The translations under genes and the position numbers were made by a program. Shown here in pieces: positions 1-12,093 of a stretch of 64,000 nt of DNA; the first letter of the stretch is position 1, and every line of letters begins with the position of its first letter. The notes beneath the pieces were generated by a model. The model saw nothing but the letters and a program-made list of their open reading frames with translations. It was not told the DNA's origin and did not search any database. The DNA comes from Acidihalobacter prosperus (GTDB taxonomy: Bacteria; Pseudomonadota; Gammaproteobacteria; DSM-5130; Acidihalobacteraceae), in NCBI RefSeq assembly GCF_000754095.2, contig NZ_JQSG02000001.1, positions 295,140-359,139 of the forward strand. Reading direction: 5' to 3'.

Positions 1-288
1 GACTGGTTTCGGCCGCACTGGCGGCCGAAACGGCGGCCTGAGCGCGGGTGGTCCATGGTGGGTCATGATTCTGCCCGCGCTGCAGGCCATCGCCTTGCGA
101 GAGGCCGGTCCGGGCTGCCCGGACAGCCGCCACGCCGCGCGCGACGGCTTCACCTTCGCGGTCGTCCGGTCGCGCGGTTCCGATTGACCTACACTCAGCT
201 AGAGCACGATCGGCCAAGGCCGAACGGGATCCGTGTTCCGAGAATTTCAACGGGCTACGTCAGTTCGGGAAACGATCCATACGTCACG
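1..288. other. Left edge: possible end of an upstream gene, with a strong stem-loop
   Basis: Two plus-strand frames could be the C-terminus of a gene cut by the window edge. One ends at 41 (reading ...LAAETAA-stop). The other is open from 2 to 187 and ends ...RSRGSD-stop, with strongly G/C third positions. I cannot choose between them. Positions 6-16 and 21-31 form a perfect 11-bp inverted repeat around a 4-nt loop (ACTG), with no T-run after it. The frame of the following GGDEF-EAL gene is also open through this stretch, but it does not read as a conserved N-terminus there. Confidence 0.3.
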
Positions 289-2718
289 ATGCGAAATAGC
301 GGTGCCAACGTCGGTCCTCCTGCGGGCTTGGTGCCCGTCTGGGCAGGGGCGGTCCTACGCGATCTGGCCGAGGCGCTTCTTCTCGTCAGCGAGGAGGGCG
401 TCGTGGTCTGGGTCAACCCTGCCTATGTCCGTTTGAGCGGCGATCGCGAGTTGCGCGTGCTGGATGCGCCGCTGGTACGCCAAGCTCGCCCTCCTCGCGA
501 GGCCGCCGGAGCCGAAGCTGAAGTCGCACTGCAACTCGGTCTGTCATCCGGCGCGCCGTTCTGCCTGTCGCTTTGGCTGAATCGTCCCGATGCCGGTCGC
601 CAGCGTGCGCACTTCGCATTCAGTCAGCTGCGATTCGGCGATTCGCGCCACTGGCTGGTCCTGGTGCGCGGTGCAGAGCACGCTCGATGGCCGTTGGATG
701 TGACGGTTTTGGCCGATGAAGGGATGAGCTGGCTGGCCGGCAATATCGGTGCCGACACCGTACTGGCGCGTATGGTTGCGTTGTCGAGCTGGCTGGCGCC
801 TGCGCTCGATGCGCGACTGATAGCCGGGCAAGCGCCCGAAAAATCGTGCTCTGAACGCATACGCATACCGCTTGGCACCTCGAATCACCGTTTGTTGGGC
901 TGGATGACCTTCGTGCGCGACCGGGTCGTCTGCCGGCAGGCGCGGGGATTGCTGAAACGGATGGCGCGTATCGCCACGCTCGCGCTAGCAATCGCGCAAG
1001 AGCGTCAGAGCCGCCATCGTCTGAGCCAGATGATCGAGCGTCATCCCGATGGCGTGTTCGTGACCGGTCTGTCCGGTGTCATCGAGTACGTCAACGAAGC
1101 CTTTGCCCGGCAGCGCGGGTATTCGCCGGACGATCTGATGGGGCTCGATCCGGTCAGCTTGCAGCCCGGACGCGAGGAGCCTGAAATCAGCACCCAGCTG
1201 GCCGAATGCCGGGCGCGAGGTCAGGCATGGTCGGGGGAGCTGAGTCGGCACGGCGACGACGGGCGAGAAACGATCGAAGAGACGACGGTCATTCCGCTAC
1301 GTGATCTGGACGGTCATATTCGACACTGCCTGAACGTGGTGCGCGATGTGAGCAGTCATCAGCTGGCCGAGCGCGAATTGCATCGCCTGGCCTTTTTCGA
1401 TGCCCTCACCGGATTGCCCAATCGTTCGCTGATGCTTGATCGCCTCGGCGTGACGCTGGCCATGCTTCGACGAGAACGGCGGCTTGGTGCGCTATTGTTC
1501 GTCGACCTCGATCGGTTCAAGCGTATCAATGATATCCATGGCCATGGCCATGGCGATGCGTTGCTGCAGGAAGTGGCGCAACGGCTGGTCGAAACCTTGC
1601 GCGCGGAGGATACGGTGGCGCGTCTTGGCGGCGACGAATTCGTTGTGCTGCTGCCCGACCTCGGGACGAAACCGGGGCAGGCGGAGCAGGATGCCCGCGC
1701 GATCGCCGAGAAACTCAGGCGCTGCCTGGATCAGCCGCTGCGGATAGAAGGGCAGTCCCATCGGGTGGGCGCGAGCATTGGGATCACCTTGTTCCCCAAG
1801 GGTTTCGAATCCGTTGGGGATTTGATGCGCGAGGCTGATATTGCCATGTACCGGGCCAAGGATCTCGGGCGAAACGAAGCCTGCCTGTTCGAGCCTGCGA
1901 TGCAGGCCACGCTGACGCAGCGCTATGCCTTGGAACATGACATGCGCCAGACCCTGGAAGAAGGCGGCTTCGAGGTCTATCTGCAGCAACAGGTCGACGC
2001 TGCAGGGCGGGTGGTGGGTGCCGAGGCGTTGATGCGATGGCAGCACACCTTGCAAGGCCCCGTTCCCCCGTCGCATTTCATTCCCATTGCGGAGGAATCG
2101 GGCTTGATCGTGCCGTTGGGTCAATGGGTACTGCGGCAGGTCTGTCGCATGCTCGCCCGCCTTCGGGTCAGGGGGTGTCCATTGCGGATTGCCGTCAATA
2201 TCAGTCCGCGCCAATTCCATCAGGCCGATTTCGTCGTACAGGTGCGAGACATTCTTGCGTCGGCGCATGCCGATCCGCACGATCTGGTGATCGAGGTGAC
2301 GGAAAATCTCCTGATCGAAAATTTCTCGGAAATCGCGCGCAAGATGTCGGAGCTGGCGGATATGGGCGTGCGTTTTTCGATCGACGACTTCGGTACCGGG
2401 TATTCGAGTCTGGCCTATTTGCGTCGTTTGCCGATACACGAAATCAAGATCGATCGTCAGTTCGTGCAGGATGCGCCGCGACGTGCCAATGAAGGGACGC
2501 TGGTCGAGGCGATGCTTGCGATGGCGAGCCATCTGCGGCTCGGGGTGGTGGCCGAAGGCGTGGAAACGCGCGAGCAGGCGGATTTTCTGACCGGTCACCA
2601 TTGCGCGGTGATGCAGGGCTACCTGTTCGGCCGCCCGGAACCGGCCGAAAACTGGCTTGACCGTTGGTGTCTGGCCCATGGCATGCCGGTACTTCAGCCG
2701 TCCGCGGGCGGCAAATGA
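289..2718 (+). CDS. PAS-GGDEF-EAL cyclic-di-GMP signalling protein
   Basis: A predicted bifunctional diguanylate cyclase/phosphodiesterase of 809 aa that would make or degrade c-di-GMP. A weak PAS-like segment lies near residues 15-60 and a clear PAS at about 245-362. The GGDEF domain (about 365-530) has an intact GGDEF motif near residue 447 and an inhibitory RxxD site (RAED) five residues before it. The EAL domain (about 548-800) keeps AEALMRW, the metal-binding DDFGTGYSSL motif, the KIDRQFV lysine and EGVET, so both activities look possible. No membrane segment is seen, so it is probably cytoplasmic. I chose the ATG at 289 because the extra 78 in-frame codons upstream overlap another coding-like frame. 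It is the first gene of a five-gene signalling group on this strand. Confidence 0.85.
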   Translation: MRNSGANVGPPAGLVPVWAGAVLRDLAEALLLVSEEGVVVWVNPAYVRLSGDRELRVLDAPLVRQARPPREAAGAEAEVALQLGLSSGAPFCLSLWLNRPDAGRQRAHFAFSQLRFGDSRHWLVLVRGAEHARWPLDVTVLADEGMSWLAGNIGADTVLARMVALSSWLAPALDARLIAGQAPEKSCSERIRIPLGTSNHRLLGWMTFVRDRVVCRQARGLLKRMARIATLALAIAQERQSRHRLSQMIERHPDGVFVTGLSGVIEYVNEAFARQRGYSPDDLMGLDPVSLQPGREEPEISTQLAECRARGQAWSGELSRHGDDGRETIEETTVIPLRDLDGHIRHCLNVVRDVSSHQLAERELHRLAFFDALTGLPNRSLMLDRLGVTLAMLRRERRLGALLFVDLDRFKRINDIHGHGHGDALLQEVAQRLVETLRAEDTVARLGGDEFVVLLPDLGTKPGQAEQDARAIAEKLRRCLDQPLRIEGQSHRVGASIGITLFPKGFESVGDLMREADIAMYRAKDLGRNEACLFEPAMQATLTQRYALEHDMRQTLEEGGFEVYLQQQVDAAGRVVGAEALMRWQHTLQGPVPPSHFIPIAEESGLIVPLGQWVLRQVCRMLARLRVRGCPLRIAVNISPRQFHQADFVVQVRDILASAHADPHDLVIEVTENLLIENFSEIARKMSELADMGVRFSIDDFGTGYSSLAYLRRLPIHEIKIDRQFVQDAPRRANEGTLVEAMLAMASHLRLGVVAEGVETREQADFLTGHHCAVMQGYLFGRPEPAENWLDRWCLAHGMPVLQPSAGGK

Positions 2719-2778
2719 AGGCGCCGCAGCCAGCGCGCGGCCCTTTGCGACAATCACCATCATGACGGGAATCCGGTG

Positions 2779-4314
2779 ATGAAAAATACCTTCAATGATG
2801 CGCTCGAATCGTTGCAGCAGCGCTTCACCAATCACTTGCCGACGCGATTGCAGGCGATCAGAAACGAGTCGATTCAATTGAAGGCCACAGCGGAGAGCGG
2901 CCGCTGGCCGACCGGCGAAATGGAATCGCTTTCGCGTCTTCTGCACGATCTGGCAGGCGCTGCCGGCACCTTTGGATTCACGCAGTTGAGCGTCCTGGCC
3001 ATTGAATTCGGTCAGCGCCTTGAAGAATACCGCGCGCGCGGCGACACCCAGGCGCTGGCATCTTTTTCCGCTGCGTTCGATCGCTTTGACCAGGGATTGG
3101 ACGATGCGATGTCCGGTGAAAGCGAGCCGCTGAAGGTTGGCCGCCGGACCAATGGGGCGGGACCACCGCTGATCTACATCGTGGAAGACGACACGACGCA
3201 ATCCGTGCCGCTGGCAGCGGCGCTGGAGGCCGAAGGTTATCGTGTGCGCGCGTTCGCGGAACTCGACGCGTTCATGCGCGCCTGCGACCGCGACGAGTGG
3301 CCGAGTGCGGTGATCATGGACATGATCTTCCCACAGGGCGATGAGGCCGGCGCCAAGGCCATTTCCCTGCTGCGTTCCGATATCGCGCAGCCGCCGGCGG
3401 TGATATTCCTTTCCGTGCGCGACGATCTTGAGTCGCGTCTCGCCGCCTTCCGCGCCGGCGCCAGCCGATATATCGTCAAGCCGGCCGATACGGCGCGGCT
3501 GGCAAGGCTGCTGGATGACTTGACCGTGCGTGTGCCGGCCCAGCCCTATCGCGTGCTGCTGGTGGACGACGACGCCCAGCTTCTGCAGGTCATGGCGCTG
3601 CACCTGCAGCAGGCCGGCATGACCGTGCATCCGCTGAGCGATCCGCTGCAGCTGATGGCGGCCTTGCGCAGTTTCCAGCCGGATGTGGTGGTGCTCGACG
3701 TCTATATGCCGGAAGCGACCGGTCCCGAGCTGGCCGCCGTATTGCGCGAGCAGGAGGATTTCGTTCACCTGCCGATACTGTTCCTGTCCGCGGAAACGGA
3801 TATCAGCAAACAGCTGCTTGCGCTCAATTTGGGTGGCGACGATTTTCTGGTGAAACCGATCCGCCCTGCGCACCTGGTCGCCGCTGTCAGGGCCCGCGCG
3901 CGGCGAGCGCGGCTCAATGCCGAACTCGGGCGCCGGATCGAAACGCTCATGTACGAGCGCGAGCGGGTGCAGCAGGCGCTGGATACGCAATTCATGCTGG
4001 CACGCTTCGATGCGCACGGCCTGATTCGCTGCGTCAACGAGCGTTTGCTTGCCGCCACCGGATACGAAGATCGGTATTTGCTCGGTAAGCATTACCGCAT
4101 GCTGACATCGAGCCTGCAGGAGGACGCATTTTACCGGAGCATCGGGGAAGCGGTGGCGCGTGGCGATATCTGGCACGGTAGACTGGCGATCAAACGCGCG
4201 GACGGGACGCCCTTGTGGGTGGATGTCTCGCTGACACCGTTCATGAACGAAGACGGCAAAGCCTACGAATATCAGGCCGTCATGGTGCATGCCGCGTCCG
4301 GCGCGGCTCTGTGA
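2779..4314 (+). CDS. HPt-REC-REC-PAS phosphorelay protein
   Basis: This 511-aa protein has an N-terminal histidine phosphotransfer (HPt) domain (about residues 10-105, with His56 in LLHDLAGAAG). Two receiver domains follow at about 132-250 (IVEDD, phospho-Asp in IMDM, Lys in IVKPAD) and 257-374 (LVDDD, VVLDVYMPE, LVKPIRP), and the C-terminus (about 403-508) is a PAS-like sensor. It has no output or catalytic domain, so it most likely passes phosphoryl groups between the large hybrid kinase encoded next and other receivers. The GTG directly before this ATG (2776) is an alternative start. Its HPt-REC-REC order matches the diguanylate cyclase encoded at 10068, and the HPt histidine is residue 56 in both. 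Confidence 0.8.
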   Translation: MKNTFNDALESLQQRFTNHLPTRLQAIRNESIQLKATAESGRWPTGEMESLSRLLHDLAGAAGTFGFTQLSVLAIEFGQRLEEYRARGDTQALASFSAAFDRFDQGLDDAMSGESEPLKVGRRTNGAGPPLIYIVEDDTTQSVPLAAALEAEGYRVRAFAELDAFMRACDRDEWPSAVIMDMIFPQGDEAGAKAISLLRSDIAQPPAVIFLSVRDDLESRLAAFRAGASRYIVKPADTARLARLLDDLTVRVPAQPYRVLLVDDDAQLLQVMALHLQQAGMTVHPLSDPLQLMAALRSFQPDVVVLDVYMPEATGPELAAVLREQEDFVHLPILFLSAETDISKQLLALNLGGDDFLVKPIRPAHLVAAVRARARRARLNAELGRRIETLMYERERVQQALDTQFMLARFDAHGLIRCVNERLLAATGYEDRYLLGKHYRMLTSSLQEDAFYRSIGEAVARGDIWHGRLAIKRADGTPLWVDVSLTPFMNEDGKAYEYQAVMVHAASGAAL

Positions 4315-4333
4315 GCGATTTCGGAGTGAATGC

Positions 4334-7300
4334 ATGAGCGACGAACGGGAGCGGGAAGGGTATGCGCCTTCCGGCGCGATGCCAGCCCCCATGCCGACGA
4401 ACGAGGCCGATCGACTTGAGGCGCTGCGCCGCTACGCCGTGCTGGATACGCCGCCGGAAAGCGATCTCGACGAAATTGCAGCCCTCGCGTCCGAGGTGTG
4501 CGAGACACCTATCGCACTGATTTCGCTGGTCGACGAACATCGCCAGTGGTTCAAGAGTCGATTGGGCCTCGACGCGAGCGAGACGCCGAGGGATTTGGCT
4601 TTTTGCGCGCACGCCATTCTGGGCGATTCGATCTTCGAGGTGCCGAACGCCCTGGAGGATCCTCGTTTTCGCTTCAATCCCTTGGTTGTCGGTGCGCCCG
4701 ATATACGCTTCTACGCGGGCATGGTGCTGACCACCAGCGATGGATTCAATCTAGGCACTCTGTGCGTCATTGACCGGGAGCCGAAAAGGCTGACAGAGCG
4801 GCAACGCGGCATCCTGGAGCGTTTGGGACGCCAGGTCAGTAGGATGTTGGCGCTGCGCGTGACGCTCAGACATTACGCCGAGCAAGCAGCCTTCCAGGAG
4901 GCGCTGTTGTCGAGCGCCGGCGCGGCCATCATTGCCTGTACGCCGGATGGGCGGATCAGTCGCTTCAATGCGGCCGCCGAAGCGATGTTGGGCTACCGCG
5001 CTCGGGATGTCATCGGCCGGATCGCCACCGATCTTCTGTTGCCCGAGGATCGGCGCGCCGCAGCCAATCTGGCGGATTACGGCTGCTTTGGTGTGTGGCT
5101 GAATGCCGTGGACCAGGCGCATGACAATAGCGAGGTGCTGGTGGAGGCGCAGTACCGGCATGCCGACGGACATGAGGTGCCGGTTTTGCTTTCCATCACG
5201 CCCATCCTCGATACCGAGGGGCGAAGCGTCGGTCAGCTCGGCGTCGCGCAGGGTCTGTCGCAACTTAAACAGGTGCAGGACCGGTTGGGGCGGCAGCAGC
5301 GCGCGCTGCGCACGCTCAACGAAATAGCCGCCCATCCCTCCGATGACGTGCGCAGCCAACTGTCGCATGCGCTGGAGCTGGGTGCCGTTTACCTGGGCAT
5401 GAGCTACGGCATCATCAGTCGTATCGTCGACGACGACTTCGAGGTGTGGGCACAGGTGTCGCCCGGCGGCGAGTTGCATGAGGGACAGCATTTCCCGCTT
5501 GGCGACACCTACTGCAGTCTGGTCGTCGGCGGTAGCGATGTGCTGGCGATCGCACACATGTCGGCGTCTTCCTATGCGGATCACGCGTGCCATGCCACCT
5601 TTCGCATGGAATCCTATATTGGCATCCCGGTATGGGTGGAAGGACAGATTTTCGGCGCCCTGAGTTTTTCTTCGCACGAGACGAAGGCAGACGGTTTCGA
5701 CGAGGCCGATCGGGATTTCCTGCGTCTGTTTTCGCGCTGGCTGGGCTCGATACTCGCACTTCAGCGCGAGCAGGCCGTGCGCGACGATTTGCTGGGGCGT
5801 CTGCAAAAACTGTCGGAACATGTGCCCGGTGTGGTTTACCAATACCTGCAGCGAGCGGACGGCACCAGCTGTTTTCCTTATGCCAGCGAAGGCATCGCCG
5901 ACATTTACGGCGTCAGACCCGATGACGTGCGTGAAGATGCGTCGCCGGTGTTTGCCGTGTTGCACGAGGCTGACGTGCCGGAGATCATCGCCTCGATCGA
6001 AAGTTCGGCCAATGATCTGACGACTTGGCAGGCGGAATACCGGGTCGATCATCCGCAGCGTGGGACGCTCTGGGTGGAGGGGCGCGCAACCCCCCAAAAA
6101 CTGCCCGACGGTGGCGTACTCTGGCATGGCGTGATCACCGACGTCACCGCACGCAAGACCGCAAGAGATGCGCTCGAACGCGAGCGTCAGCGACTTTCAA
6201 GCATCATCGAAGGCACCGACGCCGGCACATGGGAATGGAATGTTGCGACCGGGCGGACGGTGTTCAACGAACGTTGGGCGCAAATGCTGGGTTACCGGCT
6301 CGAGGAATTGATGCCGACCAGTACGCAGACATGGAAAACCCTGATTCATCCGGATGACCGTGCGCAGGCGGAACAGTTGCTGGATGCGCATTTTCAGGGG
6401 CAGACGCCGTTTTACGATGCCGAATACCGCATGCGTCACAAAGATGGGCGCTGGCTCTGGATGCATACGCGCGGGCGTGTGGTCAGCTGGCTCAAGCCCG
6501 GCCGCCCGCAGATGATGTACGGCATCTACACCGACATCACGGCCAGTCGCGAGCAGGCCGCGGAAATTCGCAAGGCGCGCGCATTCCTGCAGGCGGTGAT
6601 CGATTCGTCCACCGGTGTTTCGGTGATCGCCACGGATACCGATGGCCAGATCACGCTGTTCAATTCTGGCGCCGAACGCCTGTTGGGTTATCGCGCCGAT
6701 GAAATGGTCGGCCTGCGTACGCCGGCCGCATTCCACCTCGAATCCGAAGTGCGCGCGCGCGGCGAAGCGCTCAGCCGCGAGCATGACCGCGAGATTCAGG
6801 GGTTCGAGGTGTTCGTGGCGGAGGCGAGGGAAGGCGCGGCCGAGACGCGCCAATGGACCTACGTGCACAAGAACGGTAACCATCGGCAGGTCAGGCTGAC
6901 CGTGACAGCCATCCGCGACGAACGTGGCCAACTTAACGGTTTTCTGGGTATCGCTACCGACATCACGGAATTCATGGAAGCGAGCAGAGCGCTGCAGGCG
7001 AGCGAACAGCGTTTTCGCGGCATGGTCGCCAACCTGCCGGGTGTGGTCTATCGAACGGAAGGCGACGATGCTCGACAGGTGCGCTATATCAGCGAAGAGA
7101 TCGAGCAATTGCTGGGTTTTCCGGCGGAGCGTTTCTTGCGGCCAGGCGGTTCGGGATGGCGGTATTTTATTCATCCGGACGATTGCGATGAGACGGCAAG
7201 GGCGCTGGAGAAACTGCGTCGGGGCGAATCGTATGAATTCAATTATCGGCTGCGACATGCCGACGGGCATTACCTTTGGGTATCGGAAAAAGCCCGTGGC

Positions 7301-9667
7301 GTGCTGAATGACTCTGGCCGCCTGCAATGGATCGACGGTTTCGTCTGGGATGTGACCGAGCGCCGCGCGATTGCCGAGGAACTCAAGCTCAGCCAGAAAC
7401 GTTTCAGCGGCGCGTTTGCCACCGCGCCGCTGGGCATGGCCTTGGTTTCGCTCCAGGGACAATGGCTGGAGGTTAACGACAAACTCTGCGAGATACTCGG
7501 CTACACACGCGAGGAGCTTTTGCTGACGGATTTTCAGCATATCACCCATCCGGAGGACCTCGATACCGATCTCGCCTACGTCGATCAGTTGCTACGCGGC
7601 GACATCGCCAGCTATCAGATGGACAAGCGCTATCTGCATCGGAATGGCCGTGTCATATGGGCTTCATTGAGCGTGTCGCTGGTACGGGACAGTACTGGAA
7701 AACCGGTGCATTTCGTGTCGCAAATCGAGGATTTCACTTCCCGCAAACTGGCTGAGGAAGCCATGCAGACCAGTGAGCGCAAATTGGCTGCCCTGTACCG
7801 TTTCTCGCCGGTGGGTATCGCGCTGCATCGTTTTGAGGACGGTCGTTTTGTCGAGGCCAACCCAGAGCTTTGCCGCATGCTGGGATACGAGGAAGAACAG
7901 CTGACTGTATTGGGAATCGGTGATGTCACGTATTTCGAAAACAATGATGGTCGAGACGATCAGATGGCGGCGCTGCGTGAGCGCGGCGTTTACGGTCCCG
8001 GTCAAGTGGAGTTTGTCCGCCAGGATGGCCGGCGTATTCCAGCGTTGCTCGGCAGCACCTTGATCGAAGGCGCTCACGGCGAAAAACGCGTCTGGTCCAT
8101 CGTGCAGGACATCAGCGCGCGGGTGCTGGCGGAGCAAAAATCGGTCGAGCGCGAACGTTTCGTACAAGCGATCATTGACAATGTCGTAGACGGGATATTG
8201 ACAATCAACGATACCGGTCGAATTCAGTCGTTCAACCACGCTGCAGAAAGCATATTCGGCTATGTCGTGAACGAAGTGCTCGACAGGGATGTGCCCGATC
8301 TGTTCTCCCCGGGCGACGGTGTGACTTTTGCCGACGAGCTGCAGGCTTATCGCATGACCGGCATGCCGATGGCGCTGCACCGCGAGATCGAAGGCATACG
8401 TCGCGACGATACGCGTTTTCCGATGGAGCTGTCGCTATCTGAAATTCACGAGAACGGCCGGGTCAGGTTTGTCGCTGTGGTGCGCGATATTACCGAGCGG
8501 CGCAATGCCGAGCGACTCAAGAACGAATTCGTTGCCACGGTCAGCCACGAGCTGCGCACGCCATTGACATCGATCAGCGGGGCTCTGGGCCTGTTGGCCA
8601 GCGACGCGTTGATACAGTCGCCTGATAAGGCGCGCTCGCTGATCGAGATTGCGCACAATAACAGTACCCGACTGACCTTGTTGATCAACGATCTGCTCGA
8701 TATGGAGAAAATCGCGGCGGGTAAGATGCATTTCGATATGCGTGTGCACAGGCTGTGGTCGCTCGTCAACGCCGCTGTCGAATCCAATCAGAACTATGCC
8801 CAGCAGCATGAGGTTGAACTGATCCTCTCAGGCCAAATCCAGGATGCCTGGGTTTGCGTCGATGCGCAGCGATTCCAGCAGATTTTGGCGAATTTTCTCT
8901 CCAATGCATCCAAGTTCTCACCGCCCGGCGGCGATGTCCATATTGTCGTTCGAAGGTTTGACGATACGCATTGGCGTGTCGAGGTGCGCGATCAGGGGCC
9001 AGGCGTGCCTTTGAAATTCCAGGAGCGCCTGTTCCAGAAATTCGCCCAGGCGGACGGTTCGAGTGCGCGACCGAAAGGCGGGACGGGGTTGGGTCTTGCG
9101 ATCACCAAGGAAATGGCCGAGCGCATGGGGGGGCGGGTCGGCTATGAGTCTGGCGGGGACAGGGGCGCCTGCTTTTACATCGATTTGCCGATCGTGCCGG
9201 AAGTGCGCGAGGTCGGTGAACGCCAAGGTGCACGATTTGTCCCCGAACATGATGGCGACGAGTCCGATCTGGACTGGGTTCTGGTGGTCGAGGACGATTC
9301 GGAAACCGCAGTGCGTGTGGGAATGGCGTTGCGCGATGCAGGTTATGCGGCCGACCTGTGTTTTCGCGGCGATGAGGCGATCGAGCGGCTGGCCGTGCGT
9401 CATTATGCCGCCATCATGTTGGATCTGATGCTGCCGGACATGAGCGGCAGCGAGACGCTTGACAAATTGAGCGCCGCCGCTCGCGACGAGGCCGGCGCAC
9501 GCATACCCATATATGTGATGTCGCAACTGGATGCCGAGCAAGTGGGATCGTGGGGCGATATCGTGCTGGCAGGCTGGTTCGAAAAACCAGTGGACACGGC
9601 ACAAATGATTGCAGCATTGCGACGACTTTCGTCGTCTCGCGATGCTTCCGACCAAAACCCGACTTGA
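4334..9667 (+). CDS. Giant multi-GAF/PAS hybrid sensor histidine kinase
   Basis: A hybrid histidine kinase of 1777 aa, very long for the family. I read GAF (about 25-172), PAS (185-310), GAF (326-476) and then roughly seven PAS/PAC units between about 490 and 1392. These are followed by HisKA (about 1394-1462; phospho-His in SHELRTPL), HATPase_c (about 1510-1622; N box NFLSNASKF, G boxes DQGPGVP and GGTGLGLA) and a C-terminal receiver (about 1648-1766; VVEDD, MLDLMLPD). No transmembrane helix is evident, so it should sense internal signals such as redox, ligand or light through its PAS/GAF modules. I start at the ATG at 4334 because a GGAG lies 7 nt upstream and the longer frame overlaps the previous gene. 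A lone receiver and two HPt proteins next to it make a multistep relay likely. Confidence 0.85.
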   Translation: MSDEREREGYAPSGAMPAPMPTNEADRLEALRRYAVLDTPPESDLDEIAALASEVCETPIALISLVDEHRQWFKSRLGLDASETPRDLAFCAHAILGDSIFEVPNALEDPRFRFNPLVVGAPDIRFYAGMVLTTSDGFNLGTLCVIDREPKRLTERQRGILERLGRQVSRMLALRVTLRHYAEQAAFQEALLSSAGAAIIACTPDGRISRFNAAAEAMLGYRARDVIGRIATDLLLPEDRRAAANLADYGCFGVWLNAVDQAHDNSEVLVEAQYRHADGHEVPVLLSITPILDTEGRSVGQLGVAQGLSQLKQVQDRLGRQQRALRTLNEIAAHPSDDVRSQLSHALELGAVYLGMSYGIISRIVDDDFEVWAQVSPGGELHEGQHFPLGDTYCSLVVGGSDVLAIAHMSASSYADHACHATFRMESYIGIPVWVEGQIFGALSFSSHETKADGFDEADRDFLRLFSRWLGSILALQREQAVRDDLLGRLQKLSEHVPGVVYQYLQRADGTSCFPYASEGIADIYGVRPDDVREDASPVFAVLHEADVPEIIASIESSANDLTTWQAEYRVDHPQRGTLWVEGRATPQKLPDGGVLWHGVITDVTARKTARDALERERQRLSSIIEGTDAGTWEWNVATGRTVFNERWAQMLGYRLEELMPTSTQTWKTLIHPDDRAQAEQLLDAHFQGQTPFYDAEYRMRHKDGRWLWMHTRGRVVSWLKPGRPQMMYGIYTDITASREQAAEIRKARAFLQAVIDSSTGVSVIATDTDGQITLFNSGAERLLGYRADEMVGLRTPAAFHLESEVRARGEALSREHDREIQGFEVFVAEAREGAAETRQWTYVHKNGNHRQVRLTVTAIRDERGQLNGFLGIATDITEFMEASRALQASEQRFRGMVANLPGVVYRTEGDDARQVRYISEEIEQLLGFPAERFLRPGGSGWRYFIHPDDCDETARALEKLRRGESYEFNYRLRHADGHYLWVSEKARGVLNDSGRLQWIDGFVWDVTERRAIAEELKLSQKRFSGAFATAPLGMALVSLQGQWLEVNDKLCEILGYTREELLLTDFQHITHPEDLDTDLAYVDQLLRGDIASYQMDKRYLHRNGRVIWASLSVSLVRDSTGKPVHFVSQIEDFTSRKLAEEAMQTSERKLAALYRFSPVGIALHRFEDGRFVEANPELCRMLGYEEEQLTVLGIGDVTYFENNDGRDDQMAALRERGVYGPGQVEFVRQDGRRIPALLGSTLIEGAHGEKRVWSIVQDISARVLAEQKSVERERFVQAIIDNVVDGILTINDTGRIQSFNHAAESIFGYVVNEVLDRDVPDLFSPGDGVTFADELQAYRMTGMPMALHREIEGIRRDDTRFPMELSLSEIHENGRVRFVAVVRDITERRNAERLKNEFVATVSHELRTPLTSISGALGLLASDALIQSPDKARSLIEIAHNNSTRLTLLINDLLDMEKIAAGKMHFDMRVHRLWSLVNAAVESNQNYAQQHEVELILSGQIQDAWVCVDAQRFQQILANFLSNASKFSPPGGDVHIVVRRFDDTHWRVEVRDQGPGVPLKFQERLFQKFAQADGSSARPKGGTGLGLAITKEMAERMGGRVGYESGGDRGACFYIDLPIVPEVREVGERQGARFVPEHDGDESDLDWVLVVEDDSETAVRVGMALRDAGYAADLCFRGDEAIERLAVRHYAAIMLDLMLPDMSGSETLDKLSAAARDEAGARIPIYVMSQLDAEQVGSWGDIVLAGWFEKPVDTAQMIAALRRLSSSRDASDQNPT

Positions 9668-9681
9668 AAAGGGATGGCAAG

Positions 9682-10067
9682 ATGAAAGCGTTGCAACGCG
9701 TGCTTTATGTGGAGGATGAGCCGGATATCCAGGCGGTTGCGCGAGTGGCTCTCGAAATGGTTGGCGGTTTCAGCGTCGAGATTTGCAGCTCGGGAGAGGA
9801 TGCCTTACGCATTGCGGAGGGTTTCTCGCCGGATATCGTTTTGCTGGATGTCATGATGCCCGGCATGGACGGTCCCACGACACTGGCCAGACTTCGTGAG
9901 CTGCCGGCCTTGTCTATGACTCCGGTGATTTTCATGACCGCCAGAATTCAGCAGCACGAAGTCAAGGAATACGAATCCATAGGAGCGGTTGGCGTGATAC
10001 CCAAGCCTTTCGATCCGATGACGCTCAGCGACCAAGTCCGCGCGCTCTGGGCGGAGCGCGGCGGCGG

Positions 10068-10071
<4 letters not shown>
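9682..10071 (+). CDS. Single-domain response regulator (CheY-like receiver)
   Basis: This 129-aa protein is one receiver domain: acidic pair in YVEDEPD, phospho-acceptor Asp in VLLDVMMPG, Thr in FMTAR and Lys in PKPFDP. It has no output domain, so it acts as a shuttle or stand-alone CheY-type module. It starts 14 nt after the hybrid kinase ends, with a purine-rich AAAAGGGA ahead of the ATG. Its stop overlaps the start of the next gene (ATGA at 10068-10071), so the genes are translationally coupled. The likely phosphodonors are the hybrid kinase and the neighbouring HPt domains; that is inference from context. Confidence 0.88.
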
Positions 10072-11741
<1,670 letters not shown>

Positions 11742-12093
11742 TGCCGCTGCGCGCCCGCGAGGGTCTTGGATGCAACCCTTCGCGCCCATCTTGCGTGTCA
11801 CCTCAAGAAGGATGCGAATCGAGTTCGGCGCGGAAGCGGCGTGGACGGATTCACCGACCGGACCATGCCGGCGCCCGTTCGTCGGCTGTATACATCGTAG
11901 TGTGAATCAGCGGGTGCAATTCCCGACACAGGCGTTATCATATGCACGTCTTGGTCGCAATCCGCTTCGCCGGGCGATCAGGCTGCCGATGGCATCTGCC
12001 AGACCTTCACACTTCAACTTCGGGAAAGCATCAAGGCTATGCCGGCGCCTTGACGGATCGGCCGGCTTTTAAGAACAACTGCGAGTGATCGCC
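11742..12093. other. Intergenic stretch, no convincing gene
   Basis: Some 350 bp separate the signalling operon from the DUF3579 gene. The open frames here have no recognisable protein character. Just before the next start, GCCGG near 12039 and CCGGC near 12061 could pair across about 17 nt ahead of a TTTT, but the stem is short and I do not call a terminator. I did not find a clear promoter. Confidence 0.4.

Noticed and set aside
1492-4392. A 966-codon open frame on the minus strand opposite the GGDEF-EAL and HPt-REC-REC-PAS genes
   Set aside because: It is a shadow of high-GC coding DNA on the other strand. Its translation has no recognisable domain while the plus strand has clear motifs throughout.
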